Below are positions 1 to 6,995 of a stretch of 64,000 bases of DNA, piece by piece (position 1 is the stretch's first letter; each line of letters starts with the position of its first letter). A program made the translations under genes and the position numbers. A model generated the notes under the pieces. It worked only from the letters and a program-made list of their open reading frames with translations. It did no database searches and was not told where the DNA came from. This DNA is from an uncultured Parasphingopyxis sp. (GTDB lineage: Bacteria > Pseudomonadota > Alphaproteobacteria > Sphingomonadales > Sphingomonadaceae), in contig CAMYKP010000009.1 of assembly GCA_947259005.1 (NCBI GenBank), positions 1 to 64,000 of the forward strand, in the 5' to 3' direction.

Positions 1-2193
1 GCCACGGCTACGGCCGCCTCCGCCGCCACGTCCGCCGCGATCGCCGCCACGACCACCGCCACCGCTGCGCGGCTCGCGCGGGGGACGGGTGTCTTCAAGC
101 TCTTCACCGGTTTCCTGGTCAACGACCCGCATCGACAGGCGAACCTTGCCGCGCTGGTCGATCTCGAGAACCTTGACCTTGACTTCCTGGCCTTCGGACA
201 GCTCGTCCGCGACTTTTTCGACGCGCTCATTCTTGATTTCGGAAACATGGACGAGACCGTCCTTCTGTCCCATGAAATTCACGAATGCGCCGAAATCGAC
301 GATGTTGACGACCTTGCCGTCATAAATCTTGCCGACTTCCGCTTCCTCGACAATGCCTTCGATCCACTTGCGTGCGGCAGCGATTTCATTGACGTCGGAG
401 GAGGAGAGCTTGATGACGCCTTCGTCATCGATATCGACCTTGGCGCCGGTTTCGGCAACGATCTCGCGGATCACCTTGCCGCCCGTGCCGATAACGTCGC
501 GGATCTTCTCTTTGTCGATCTGCATCGTTTCGATCCGCGGTGCGAAGTCGGAAAGCTCTGTCCGGGTCGTGTCGAGGGCTTTCGCCATCTCGCCCAGGAT
601 ATGGGCACGGCCGCCATTGGCCTGTTCCAGAGCGACTTTCATGATCTCTTCGGTGATACCGGCGATCTTGATGTCCATCTGCAGGCTCGTGATACCCTTT
701 TCGGTACCGGCGACCTTGAAGTCCATGTCGCCGAGATGATCCTCGTCACCGAGAATGTCGGAGAGCACGGCGAAATCATCGCCTTCGAGGATCAGGCCCA
801 TCGCAATACCGGAAACCGGGCGCTTCAGAGGCACACCGGCATCCATCATCGCGAGGCTGCCGCCACAGACCGTCGCCATCGAAGACGAGCCGTTGGACTC
901 GGTGATGTCGGACAGAACACGGATCGTGTACGGGAACTCTTCCGCCGTCGGCAGAACCGGATGGAGCGCGCGCCATGCGAGCTTGCCATGGCCGGTTTCG
1001 CGGCGGCTGGTAAAGCCGAAGCGACCGACTTCGCCGACCGAATAAGGCGGGAAGTTATAGTGCAGCATGAACGGCGAGTAGGAGAGGCCGGTCAGGCCGT
1101 CGATCATCTGCTCGGCGTCTTTCGTACCGAGCGTCGTGGTGACGATGGCCTGTGTTTCGCCGCGCGTGAACAAGGCCGAGCCATGCGTACGCGGGAGGAA
1201 GTGGACCATGGCTTCGATCGGGCGGACCTGATCGAGCTTGCGTCCGTCGATACGGCTTCCGTCCTTGATGATGGCGCCGCGAACGATTTCGGCTTCCAGC
1301 TTTTTGACAACCTTGCCGGCCGTCATTTGCGTCTGGCCGTCTTCTTCGGCAAAGGCTTCTTTCGCCTTGGCGCGGGCAGCGTTCAGCGCGTCCGAGCGCT
1401 GCGACTTGTCGGTCAGCTTGTAGGCTGCGGCGATATCGTCGCCGACCAGGTCACGAAGCGTTTTCTTCATGCCTTCATGGTCGTCTTGTTGCGCAATTTC
1501 CCAGGGCTCTTTGGCAGCCTGTTCGGCAAGCTTGATGATCGCGTCGATCACCGGCTTCGATTCTTCATGCGCGAACATGACGGCGCCGAGCATGACGTCT
1601 TCAGGAAGCTCCTTGGCTTCCGATTCCACCATCAGAACGGCGTTGCTGGTGCCGGCAACCACGAGATCGAGTTCACCTTCGGCAACTTCGTCCATGCTCG
1701 GGTTGAGCTGATATTCGCCGTCCTTGTAGCCGACGCGCGCTGCGGCGATCGGACCCATGAACGGCAGGCCGGAGATCGTCAGTGCCGCGGAGGCCGCAAC
1801 CATCGCAAGGATGTCCGGCTCGTTGACGCCATCATAGGACAGCACCTGCGCGATTACGTTGATCTCGTTGTAAAAGCCTTCGGGGAAAAGCGGGCGGACC
1901 GGGCGGTCGATAAGACGGCAGGTCAGCGTTTCTTTTTCCGTCGCGCGGCCTTCGCGCTTGAAAAAGCCGCCCGGAATGCGTCCGGCGGCCGAATATTTTT
2001 CCTGATAATGCACGGTCAGCGGGAAGAAATCCTGCCCTTCGCGCACCGATTTGGCGGCCGTTACTGCGCACAGCACCACCGTATCGCCGAGCTGCGCGAG
2101 AACCGCGCCGTCGGCCTGGCGGGCCACTCGGCCCGTTTCGAGGGTAAGCGTTTCGCCGCCCCACTGTGTTTCGACTTTCTTTACGTCAAACAT
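1..2193 (-). CDS. pnp: Polynucleotide phosphorylase, 3' end beyond window
   Basis: 3'-to-5' phosphorolytic exoribonuclease and degradosome component, cytoplasmic. The minus-strand frame opens with ATG at 2193 ([19 protein letters not shown]) and stays open to base 1, so 731 codons are visible without a stop. The N-terminal part is the first RNase PH-like core, with the usual stretches [11 protein letters not shown] and GGFFKREGR. The visible C-terminus is a low-complexity Gly/Arg run (about residues 705-731) following the S1 region. Upstream is a purine-rich stretch, and the rpsO terminator separates it from rpsO, so pnp probably has its own promoter in 2194-2330. A 696-codon plus-strand frame lies antisense to it and is only a composition shadow. 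Confidence 0.97.
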   Translation of the reverse strand, partial: MFDVKKVETQWGGETLTLETGRVARQADGAVLAQLGDTVVLCAVTAAKSVREGQDFFPLTVHYQEKYSAAGRIPGGFFKREGRATEKETLTCRLIDRPVRPLFPEGFYNEINVIAQVLSYDGVNEPDILAMVAASAALTISGLPFMGPIAAARVGYKDGEYQLNPSMDEVAEGELDLVVAGTSNAVLMVESEAKELPEDVMLGAVMFAHEESKPVIDAIIKLAEQAAKEPWEIAQQDDHEGMKKTLRDLVGDDIAAAYKLTDKSQRSDALNAARAKAKEAFAEEDGQTQMTAGKVVKKLEAEIVRGAIIKDGSRIDGRKLDQVRPIEAMVHFLPRTHGSALFTRGETQAIVTTTLGTKDAEQMIDGLTGLSYSPFMLHYNFPPYSVGEVGRFGFTSRRETGHGKLAWRALHPVLPTAEEFPYTIRVLSDITESNGSSSMATVCGGSLAMMDAGVPLKRPVSGIAMGLILEGDDFAVLSDILGDEDHLGDMDFKVAGTEKGITSLQMDIKIAGITEEIMKVALEQANGGRAHILGEMAKALDTTRTELSDFAPRIETMQIDKEKIRDVIGTGGKVIREIVAETGAKVDIDDEGVIKLSSSDVNEIAAARKWIEGIVEEAEVGKIYDGKVVNIVDFGAFVNFMGQKDGLVHVSEIKNERVEKVADELSEGQEVKVKVLEIDQRGKVRLSMRVVDQETGEELEDTRPPREPRSGGGGRGGDRGGRGGGGGRSRG

Positions 2194-2330
2194 CTTTTCT
2201 TCTTCACTTTCTTCACGGCGCCCACCCTATGTGATTGCCGTTTATATACAGGAGCAGTACCGGCCCTGCGCGGTTTGGGAGCTTTCGCGCCCCCATTGGC
2301 TTGGCCGGACGCCGAATTGCACCCGGTCCA

Positions 2331-2360
2331 AAAATGAAAACGGCCCCATCGCTGAGGCCG
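2331..2360 (-). terminator. Rho-independent terminator after rpsO
   Basis: On the minus strand a 7-bp stem (CGGCCTC with GGGGCCG, one G-U pair) encloses the loop AGCGAT and is followed directly by TTTTCATTTT. It begins 10 bases after the rpsO stop. It separates rpsO from pnp and would leave some readthrough possible, as is common at this junction. Confidence 0.8.
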
Positions 2361-2370
2361 CTTCCCAAAA

Positions 2371-2640
2371 TTACTTACGAAGGCCGAGCTTCTTGATGAG
2401 ATCCTGATACCGGGTCTCATCCACATTGCGCAGATAGCTGAGCAAGTTGCGGCGTTTATTGACCAGCATCAGCAGCCCGCGGCGCGAATGATGGTCTTTA
2501 TGGTGACCTTTGAAATGGTCGGTCAGGTTGGTGATCCGTTCGGTGAGGATCGCAACCTGTACTTCAGGGGAACCGGTGTCGCCCTCTTCACGGGCATGGT
2601 CCTTGATGACTTCCTGCTTGCGTTCGGCAGTAATCGACAT
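2371..2640 (-). CDS. rpsO: 30S ribosomal protein S15
   Basis: Primary 16S rRNA binding protein of the small subunit platform. The 89-residue length is exactly that of the family. It starts [14 protein letters not shown] and contains the conserved H-x4-D-H-H-S-R-R-G-L region (residues about 45-58) and the LLSYLR(N) helix typical of S15. The order rpsO then pnp, downstream of truB, is classic. The start ATG at 2640 is preceded by the ribosome binding site GAAAGGAAT. Confidence 0.98.
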   Translation of the reverse strand: MSITAERKQEVIKDHAREEGDTGSPEVQVAILTERITNLTDHFKGHHKDHHSRRGLLMLVNKRRNLLSYLRNVDETRYQDLIKKLGLRK

Positions 2641-2729
2641 CGCATAATTCCTTTCAATTCTTGAGCGAGCAATCCCCTAAAGGGGCAGCTCGGGAGTTGT
2701 TCCACGAGCGTTCGGCCAATCCGAACGGC

Positions 2730-3653
2730 TCATTGGAGGTTAAAACCCCGCACTACTTTCAGCTCGACCCCGTCACATTCGACGAGAGCAACCGGAACAG
2801 ACTGGTCGGTTGCGAGATAAAGCCCGGCAGTGGCGGAAACCCCGATCACCCGCTGCCCCATTTGGAGCCGCCTTGCCTGATCGGGAGCGACGGAAAGAGC
2901 CGGGATGTCGTCCAGCCCTGCCGCCAATGGCAAGAGTGCCTGTTCAAGGCGCTGCTCCTTAGCGAGTTCGTCCAGTTTGTCCAGTGAAATCGCGCCTTCC
3001 AGCGTGAAAGGGCCAGCCTTGATCCGCCTTAACATGGTGACGTGACCGACCGTATTCAACGCCCGGGCAATATCGCGGGCCAAAGAGCGGATATAGGTGC
3101 CCTTCGAAACATGGGCGGTGAGGGTGATTTCAGAGAGGCTTTCCGTGTCGACAGGCGGGGTTGTGGTGAGTCTGTGAATCGTCACGCTGCGCAGTTTCAT
3201 CTCCACATCTTCGCCGGCCCGCGCCCGCGCATAGGCAGGTTTTCCATCAATCTTCAGCGCGGAATATTTGGGCGGGATCTGTTCGATAGGGCCGGTGAAG
3301 CGCGGGAGGATCGCTTCGACATCGGCCAGGGCAGGGCGATGGTCCGAGCTCTCCGTTACCTCGCCTTCGCCGTCCAGCGTATCGGTTTCCGCGCCAAAGC
3401 CGATGGTGAATGCGTAAATCTTGTCGCTGTCCAGCATCCGCCCGGCGAGCTTCGTCGCTTCGCCGACCGCAATGGGGAGCACCCCGGTCGCCAGGGGATC
3501 CAGCGTCCCGCCATGACCGACTTTCACCTTGGCATAGCCGCCCTCACGCAAGGCGCGCTTTACGCGCGATACGCAGGGCGTTGAGCCCGTTCCCAGCGGT
3601 TTGTCGAGAATGATCCAGCCATGAAGGGCAGGTTTTACGTCCGGTTCGACCAT
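2730..3653 (-). CDS. truB: tRNA pseudouridine(55) synthase TruB
   Basis: Isomerises U55 in the T-loop of elongator tRNAs. At 307 residues it has the family's usual length. The N-terminal motif HGWIILDKP (residues 11-19) and the catalytic motif GGTLDPLATG with Asp52 are intact; a C-terminal PUA-like segment follows. The start ATG at 3653 overlaps the end of the upstream GNAT gene by 19 bases, which suggests translational coupling. In relatives truB follows rbfA directly. Here five genes, one of them on the opposite strand, lie between, so this truB must depend on a promoter closer by. Confidence 0.97.
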   Translation of the reverse strand: MVEPDVKPALHGWIILDKPLGTGSTPCVSRVKRALREGGYAKVKVGHGGTLDPLATGVLPIAVGEATKLAGRMLDSDKIYAFTIGFGAETDTLDGEGEVTESSDHRPALADVEAILPRFTGPIEQIPPKYSALKIDGKPAYARARAGEDVEMKLRSVTIHRLTTTPPVDTESLSEITLTAHVSKGTYIRSLARDIARALNTVGHVTMLRRIKAGPFTLEGAISLDKLDELAKEQRLEQALLPLAAGLDDIPALSVAPDQARRLQMGQRVIGVSATAGLYLATDQSVPVALVECDGVELKVVRGFNLQ

Positions 3654-4195
3654 TCGTCCGCCAATAGACCGAAAACCGCCGTGTCGCGAACATATCCGGT
3701 CCAGGTGATGCGGTTTTTCCTGAGCGTGCCCTCATGGACCGCGCCCAGCTTGCGCACTGCGGCCATGGAGCGCGCGTTGCGCGTGTCGACGCGAAACTCG
3801 ATCCGGGTATAGCCGCAAGCGATGGCGTGATCGATCATCAGGGTTTTCATGGTCAGGTTAAACGGTCCGCCGCGCACTTGGGGAACGATATAGGTGCCGC
3901 CAATTTCGACCACGCCATTGGCCGGATCGGCGCCGATATAGTTTGTCATGCCGACGACTGAATCGCCGTTCAGCACGGCATAGTTGATCCAGTTCTTCGT
4001 CGCATGGAATGTTTCCATCGCGTCGAAGGCAGTGTCGAAATGCTCATCGAGCATCGACATCGGATAGATTTCCCAGATATCGGTATCGGCAGCGCAGGCG
4101 GCCTGCAGGCCTTCACGATGGTCTTCCGTCCGCAATTCCAGGCGGACATTGCCGTCTGAAAGCGGCTGGGCGAGGGTGGCGAGATCAGTGGGCAT
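3635..4195 (-). CDS. GNAT family N-acetyltransferase (RimJ/RimL-like)
   Basis: A predicted acetyl-CoA-dependent N-acetyltransferase of 186 residues. The fold is visible as an N-terminal strand region (NVRLELRTEDHREGL), a central VVGMTNYIG strand, and the late ..RIEFRVDTRNARSMAAVRKLGAVHEG.. segment. That last segment (about residues 132-158) is the signature of the RimJ/RimL-like branch that acetylates protein N-termini or small amines. The substrate is not predictable. It overlaps truB by 19 bases. The start ATG at 4195 is followed by a convincing N-terminus, with DUF6491 60 bases upstream. Confidence 0.88.
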   Translation of the reverse strand: MPTDLATLAQPLSDGNVRLELRTEDHREGLQAACAADTDIWEIYPMSMLDEHFDTAFDAMETFHATKNWINYAVLNGDSVVGMTNYIGADPANGVVEIGGTYIVPQVRGGPFNLTMKTLMIDHAIACGYTRIEFRVDTRNARSMAAVRKLGAVHEGTLRKNRITWTGYVRDTAVFGLLADEWSNRT

Positions 4196-4255
4196 GATCT
4201 CCCAAATGCCCCGGAATTATGGCTCGTGCGAGGCGGTACAGCGGCGAAGCGGGGA

Positions 4256-4654
4256 TTATTCCGCGTCGTTTTCGTCAGTCTCGTCCTCGTCGGCATCCGC
4301 ATCGGGATCGGGAATACGGACGAGACTGTGGACCTGGCAGCGCCCGTCGCGCGTGATGACACTGCTGAAGCGATCGAAACTGCCATCGGAATTGGTGTCG
4401 AAGCCGATCGTTTCCGTAAAGCGCAGGCCCGGACATGGGTCTAGGAATTCGGCGCGGTACCAGTGGCCATGGCTCGCTTCGATTAGCAATATGTCACGCT
4501 CGGGTGCGCGCCAGTTGCGGATTGTCCTGTCGGCAAAGGAAATGCGCGCCTGTTCGGGCTCCGCAGCTTCAGTCTGTTCGCCATGATGGTCATATGCGGC
4601 GGCCGGTGCGGCCAGTGCCAAGGAAAGGGCGAGGGGAGCGAGCATCTGTTTCAT
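4256..4654 (-). CDS. Exported DUF6491-family protein
   Basis: A 132-residue small protein with a clear Sec signal peptide (MKQMLAPLALSLALAAPAAA) cleaved before YDHHGEQ. The mature part contains the pattern I associate with DUF6491: ADRTIRNWRAPERDILLIEA, a ..HWYRAEFLDPCPGL.. segment, and GFDTNSDGSFDRFSSV. It has two cysteines in the mature domain (DPCPGL and DGRCQV), which could form a disulphide in the periplasm, and ends in a strongly acidic Asp/Glu tail. Function unknown. It lies upstream of the GNAT-truB pair on the same strand. Confidence 0.75.
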   Translation of the reverse strand: MKQMLAPLALSLALAAPAAAYDHHGEQTEAAEPEQARISFADRTIRNWRAPERDILLIEASHGHWYRAEFLDPCPGLRFTETIGFDTNSDGSFDRFSSVITRDGRCQVHSLVRIPDPDADADEDETDENDAE

Positions 4655-4742
4655 GCCGCGGAGTGTAGCACGCCCAGCCTGAATAGAAGCTGAGTCCGGC
4701 AGCTGTTCATGCTAGTAAGCTGCAGCTCAGGGAGGAACCGCC

Positions 4743-5165
4743 ATGGCCGAATATCGCTGCCACCTTGTTTCGCCGGACAATGCCGGAATGCTCGACTCGC
4801 TCGAAAAAGGTGTGTTCGATGCGCCGGTTCGCGCGGACTTCCTCGCGACCTGCCTCGCCAGTCAGCAACAATTCCTGATCGTTGCCGAAGCGGAAGGCCG
4901 GGTGATCGGCAAGGCGCTCTCTTACATTTTCCATTTTCCCGACAAACCGAGCGAGATCTATATCGAGGAAATCGACGTTGCGAAAAAATGGCGGCGGCAG
5001 GGCGTGGCGAGCGCATTGATGGACGCGGTCGGCGCGGAAGGGAAGAAACGCGGCATCGCCGAATATTGGCTGGTCACCGAAAAGGACAACAAGGCCGCGC
5101 GGGCCCTGTATAGGCATAAAGCGCACCGCGAAGAGAAAGCCGTCTGGTACGAATTTTATTGCTAG
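4743..5165 (+). CDS. GNAT acetyltransferase resembling aminoglycoside 3-N-acetyltransferase AAC(3)-I
   Basis: 140 residues, with a strong ribosome binding site (AGGGAGGAA) before ATG 4743. The segment PSEIYIEEIDVAKKWRRQGV (about residues 68-87) and the following ASALMDAV helix match the acetyl-CoA site of the AAC(3)-I branch, including the R-R-Q-G-V/I-A pyrophosphate loop. The later KDNKAARALY stretch matches as well. Known AAC(3)-I enzymes acetylate gentamicin-class drugs, but many chromosomal relatives act on other amines, so resistance is an inference only. It is the only plus-strand gene between rbfA and truB and interrupts the housekeeping series. Confidence 0.8.
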   Translation: MAEYRCHLVSPDNAGMLDSLEKGVFDAPVRADFLATCLASQQQFLIVAEAEGRVIGKALSYIFHFPDKPSEIYIEEIDVAKKWRRQGVASALMDAVGAEGKKRGIAEYWLVTEKDNKAARALYRHKAHREEKAVWYEFYC

Positions 5166-5174
5166 GGGGCGGCT

Positions 5175-5753
5175 CTAACCCGCCATCTTCTCCATGAAAT
5201 GCTTGCGGCAGAGCGCGATATAGCGCTCGTTTCCGCCGATTTCGGTCTGTTCACCCGCGCGAACGGCATTGCCTGTTTCGTCGATACGCAGGTTCATCGT
5301 CGCCTTCTTCCCGCATTCGCACACGGCCTTGAGCTCGACGAGCGAATCGGCAAGCGCGAGGAGATGGGCGCTGCCGGGGAAAAGTTCGGCCTGGAAATCC
5401 GTGCGCAGGCCATAGGCGAGGACCGGAATGCCCAATATGTCGCAGACTTTGGCGAGGGCGAGCACCTGCGCGCGTTCCAGAAACTGGGCTTCGTCGACGA
5501 GCACGCAATCGATCGGGGCTGCTTCATGCGCGGCGGCGATGTCTGCAAACAGGTCCGTCCGGCTGTCGAACAGATGCGCGTCGGCGGCCAGGCCGATGCG
5601 CGATGCGACCTTGCCGGCTTCATAGCGTCCGTCGATCGCCGCCGTCCAAAGCATCGTGCGCATGCCGCGCTCGCGATAGTTGAAATCCGCCTGCAATAGC
5701 GTCGTCGATTTGCCCGCATTCATCGAGGCATAGTAGAAATAGAGCTTGGCCAT
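5175..5753 (-). CDS. tdk: Thymidine kinase (type II)
   Basis: Phosphorylates thymidine and deoxyuridine with ATP in the pyrimidine salvage pathway. 192 residues, standard for the bacterial type. The Walker A motif is ASMNAGKST (residues 9-17), and the DEAQF motif carries the catalytic Glu88. The zinc ribbon is present as Cys145, Cys147, Cys182 and His185. Convergent with the AAC(3)-I-like gene, 9 bases apart. It is part of the block inserted between rbfA and truB. Confidence 0.96.
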   Translation of the reverse strand: MAKLYFYYASMNAGKSTTLLQADFNYRERGMRTMLWTAAIDGRYEAGKVASRIGLAADAHLFDSRTDLFADIAAAHEAAPIDCVLVDEAQFLERAQVLALAKVCDILGIPVLAYGLRTDFQAELFPGSAHLLALADSLVELKAVCECGKKATMNLRIDETGNAVRAGEQTEIGGNERYIALCRKHFMEKMAG

Positions 5754-5791
5754 CGGGCGGGCTTAGCGCCGAATCCCGATGGCTGCCAAAC

Positions 5792-6301
5792 CTATTGCCC
5801 CCAAGCGAGTCCCTTCGCATGATCGCGAACGGCCACCGGCCATTGCGCCGTCAAGGTGTCGAAACGATTCTGGTCATTGGCATAGAGCGCGCGGATCGAC
5901 TCTTCATATTGCGGATAGTCGCCCGCCATCGCGCTCAGGAAATGATAGGCAGCGTCCCGCTTGGCCCGGTCGGGCAAGCCCGCCTTGCGCGCATGTTCGA
6001 CAAGCTTGCGCAAAGCCGCTGAGGCTCCGCCGGGCTGCTTTGCGAGCCATTCCCAGTGGCGGGGGAGGAGTGTGACTTCTTTGGAGGTAACGCCGAGTTT
6101 AGGGCGTCCGCGTTTCGGCGGAGCTGGTTCTTCCTCCAGTTCGCGCAGGTCGAAATCGATCTGCCGACCGGTCTCGTCATCGAATACCAATATGTCAGAA
6201 GCCCGCTCTACCTGCGGCATTTCGCGCAGTGTCTCCACGATGTGGTTGCGCGGGCCAGTTGCGAGCCAGCTGTCGGTCACAAATGCGGTATAGCTCTTCA
6301 T
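5792..6301 (-). CDS. DUF2239 family protein
   Basis: 169 residues. The central signature RGRPKLGVTSKEVTLLPRHW (about residues 84-103), followed by EWLAKQPGGASAALRKLVE, is what I recall for DUF2239. The RGRP motif looks like an AT-hook-type basic patch, so nucleic-acid contact is possible but unproven. A very strong ribosome binding site (AGGAGGAAG) precedes ATG 6301. The gene has its own promoter-like element with repeated TTTTACCCGG boxes just upstream, which suggests independent regulation rather than read-through from rbfA. Confidence 0.8.
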   Translation of the reverse strand: MKSYTAFVTDSWLATGPRNHIVETLREMPQVERASDILVFDDETGRQIDFDLRELEEEPAPPKRGRPKLGVTSKEVTLLPRHWEWLAKQPGGASAALRKLVEHARKAGLPDRAKRDAAYHFLSAMAGDYPQYEESIRALYANDQNRFDTLTAQWPVAVRDHAKGLAWGQ

Positions 6302-6324
6302 GGTCTTCCTCCTGAACGGAGGGC

Positions 6325-6368
6325 TGTTTATGTCCGGGTAAAATAAGAGTCAATATACCCGGGTAAAA
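6325..6368 (-). promoter_or_regulatory. Promoter with flanking operator-like repeats for the DUF2239 gene
   Basis: On the minus strand TTGACT (6353-6348) and TAAACA (6330-6325) are separated by exactly 17 bases, a good housekeeping-sigma arrangement. The decamer TTTTACCCGG occurs twice in direct orientation (6368-6359 and 6343-6334), 25 bases apart. The upstream copy extends into the palindrome TACCCGGGTA. One repeat lies upstream of the -35 and the other in the spacer, a layout that fits a repressor operator pair. The regulator is not identified. Confidence 0.6.
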
Positions 6369-6377
6369 ATAAAGGAC

Positions 6378-6764
6378 CTATCCCTCTTCACCCAGATCCT
6401 GCGCCACTTTGGGATCGCGCAGCAGGGTATCGATCTTGCCGCCTTCGTCGAAACTTTCGTCGAGGATGAATTTCAACGCGGCGGCATATTTGGTGTTCAC
6501 GCGCTTGGAAACTTCGCCGCGCAGATAGCGGACATTCTTCTTGAGCGCAGCCAGCACCTCATCCTCGTCGCCGCCGAGCAGCGGCTTCACGAAGACGGTG
6601 GCGTGTTTGAGATCGGGGGACATGCGCACTTCGGTCACGCTGACCATATGCGAAGCCAGTACCTCGTCATGCACGTCGCCGCGCGCGAGGATTTCAGACA
6701 GGACATGGCGGACGCGTTCGCCGACACGCAAAAGTCTAACGGATTGAGTTTCTTCGGTTTTCAT
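6378..6764 (-). CDS. rbfA: 30S ribosome-binding factor RbfA
   Basis: Late 30S assembly factor that acts on the 16S rRNA 5' domain and cold adaptation. 128 residues from ATG 6764. A TTG two codons upstream is possible but homologs begin near the ATG. Typical KH-like features are [18 protein letters not shown], then [16 protein letters not shown] and [20 protein letters not shown]. It normally follows infB directly. Here 231 bases with two hairpins and a micro-gene separate them. No good ribosome binding site is visible. Confidence 0.95.
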   Translation of the reverse strand: MKTEETQSVRLLRVGERVRHVLSEILARGDVHDEVLASHMVSVTEVRMSPDLKHATVFVKPLLGGDEDEVLAALKKNVRYLRGEVSKRVNTKYAAALKFILDESFDEGGKIDTLLRDPKVAQDLGEEG

Positions 6765-6782
6765 TGCCAATATCGTTTCGGT

Positions 6783-6822
6783 GGTCTCGCCGCGACTTGA
6801 TGGTCAAGGCCGCGCCGAGACC
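6783..6822. other. Strong imperfect hairpin between micro-gene and rbfA
   Basis: A 40-base inverted repeat: arms GGTCTCG / CGAGACC outside, CGCG / CGCG in the middle and CTTGA / TCAAG inside, around the loop TGG, with only small mismatches between blocks (16 bp paired). No T-run follows on either strand, so it is not an ordinary terminator. In the infB-rbfA transcript it would form 20 bases before the rbfA start and could be an RNase III site or a translational control element. Confidence 0.6.
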
Positions 6823-6846
6823 GCCGATATCAGCGTCAGGCGCGGC

Positions 6847-6945
6847 CTATTTCTTGGTGCCGCCCTTGTCTCCGCCCTTGTCTCCGCCCTTGTCGCCGCC
6901 TTTGCCTTTGTCGCCGCCTTTGCCAGGATCTTTCTTGTCACCCAT
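6847..6945 (-). CDS. Putative 32-residue Gly-Asp-Lys repeat protein
   Basis: A small open frame starting ATG 6945 and ending TAG 6847. It encodes MGDKKDPGKGGDKGKGG followed by further G-G-D-K units (four GGDK copies in all) and ends TKK. Only Gly, Asp, Lys, Pro, Thr and the initiator Met occur, so the product is highly charged and disordered. A near-ideal ribosome binding site (AAAAGGAGAG) sits 5-10 bases before the ATG, stronger than those of its neighbours, which supports translation. It lies inside the conserved infB-rbfA junction on the same strand. No function is assigned. The alternative is a non-coding repeat with a chance start. Confidence 0.5.
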   Translation of the reverse strand: MGDKKDPGKGGDKGKGGDKGGDKGGDKGGTKK

Positions 6946-6975
6946 CTTCACTCTCCTTTTGTTGGAGAGTGAAGA
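6945..6975 (-). promoter_or_regulatory. Perfect 12-bp hairpin sequestering the micro-gene ribosome binding site
   Basis: In the minus-strand transcript UCUUCACUCUCC pairs perfectly with GGAGAGUGAAGA across the loop AACAAAA. The 3' arm contains the Shine-Dalgarno core GGAG and ends on the A of the AUG start codon. It begins 20 bases after the infB stop codon (6996). With no U-run after it, control of translation (or RNase processing) is more likely than termination. Confidence 0.7.
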
Positions 6976-6995
6976 CTAGGCGTTTTTCACGGCTG

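Noticed and set aside
1..80. Repetitive GCC-rich stretch that could be a short tandem repeat
   Set aside because: It encodes the Arg/Gly-rich C-terminal tail of PNPase; the repetition is codon-level low complexity.
247..2337. A 696-codon open frame on the plus strand
   Set aside because: It lies antisense to pnp over its whole length. Its translation is Arg/His/Asp-rich without any domain, as expected from high-GC third positions read on the other strand.
2705..2730. Hairpin after truB (GAGC-GTTCGG / CCGAAC-G-GCTC)
   Set aside because: The stem is good but it has a bulge and no T-run, and rpsO follows closely, so a terminator call is not supported.
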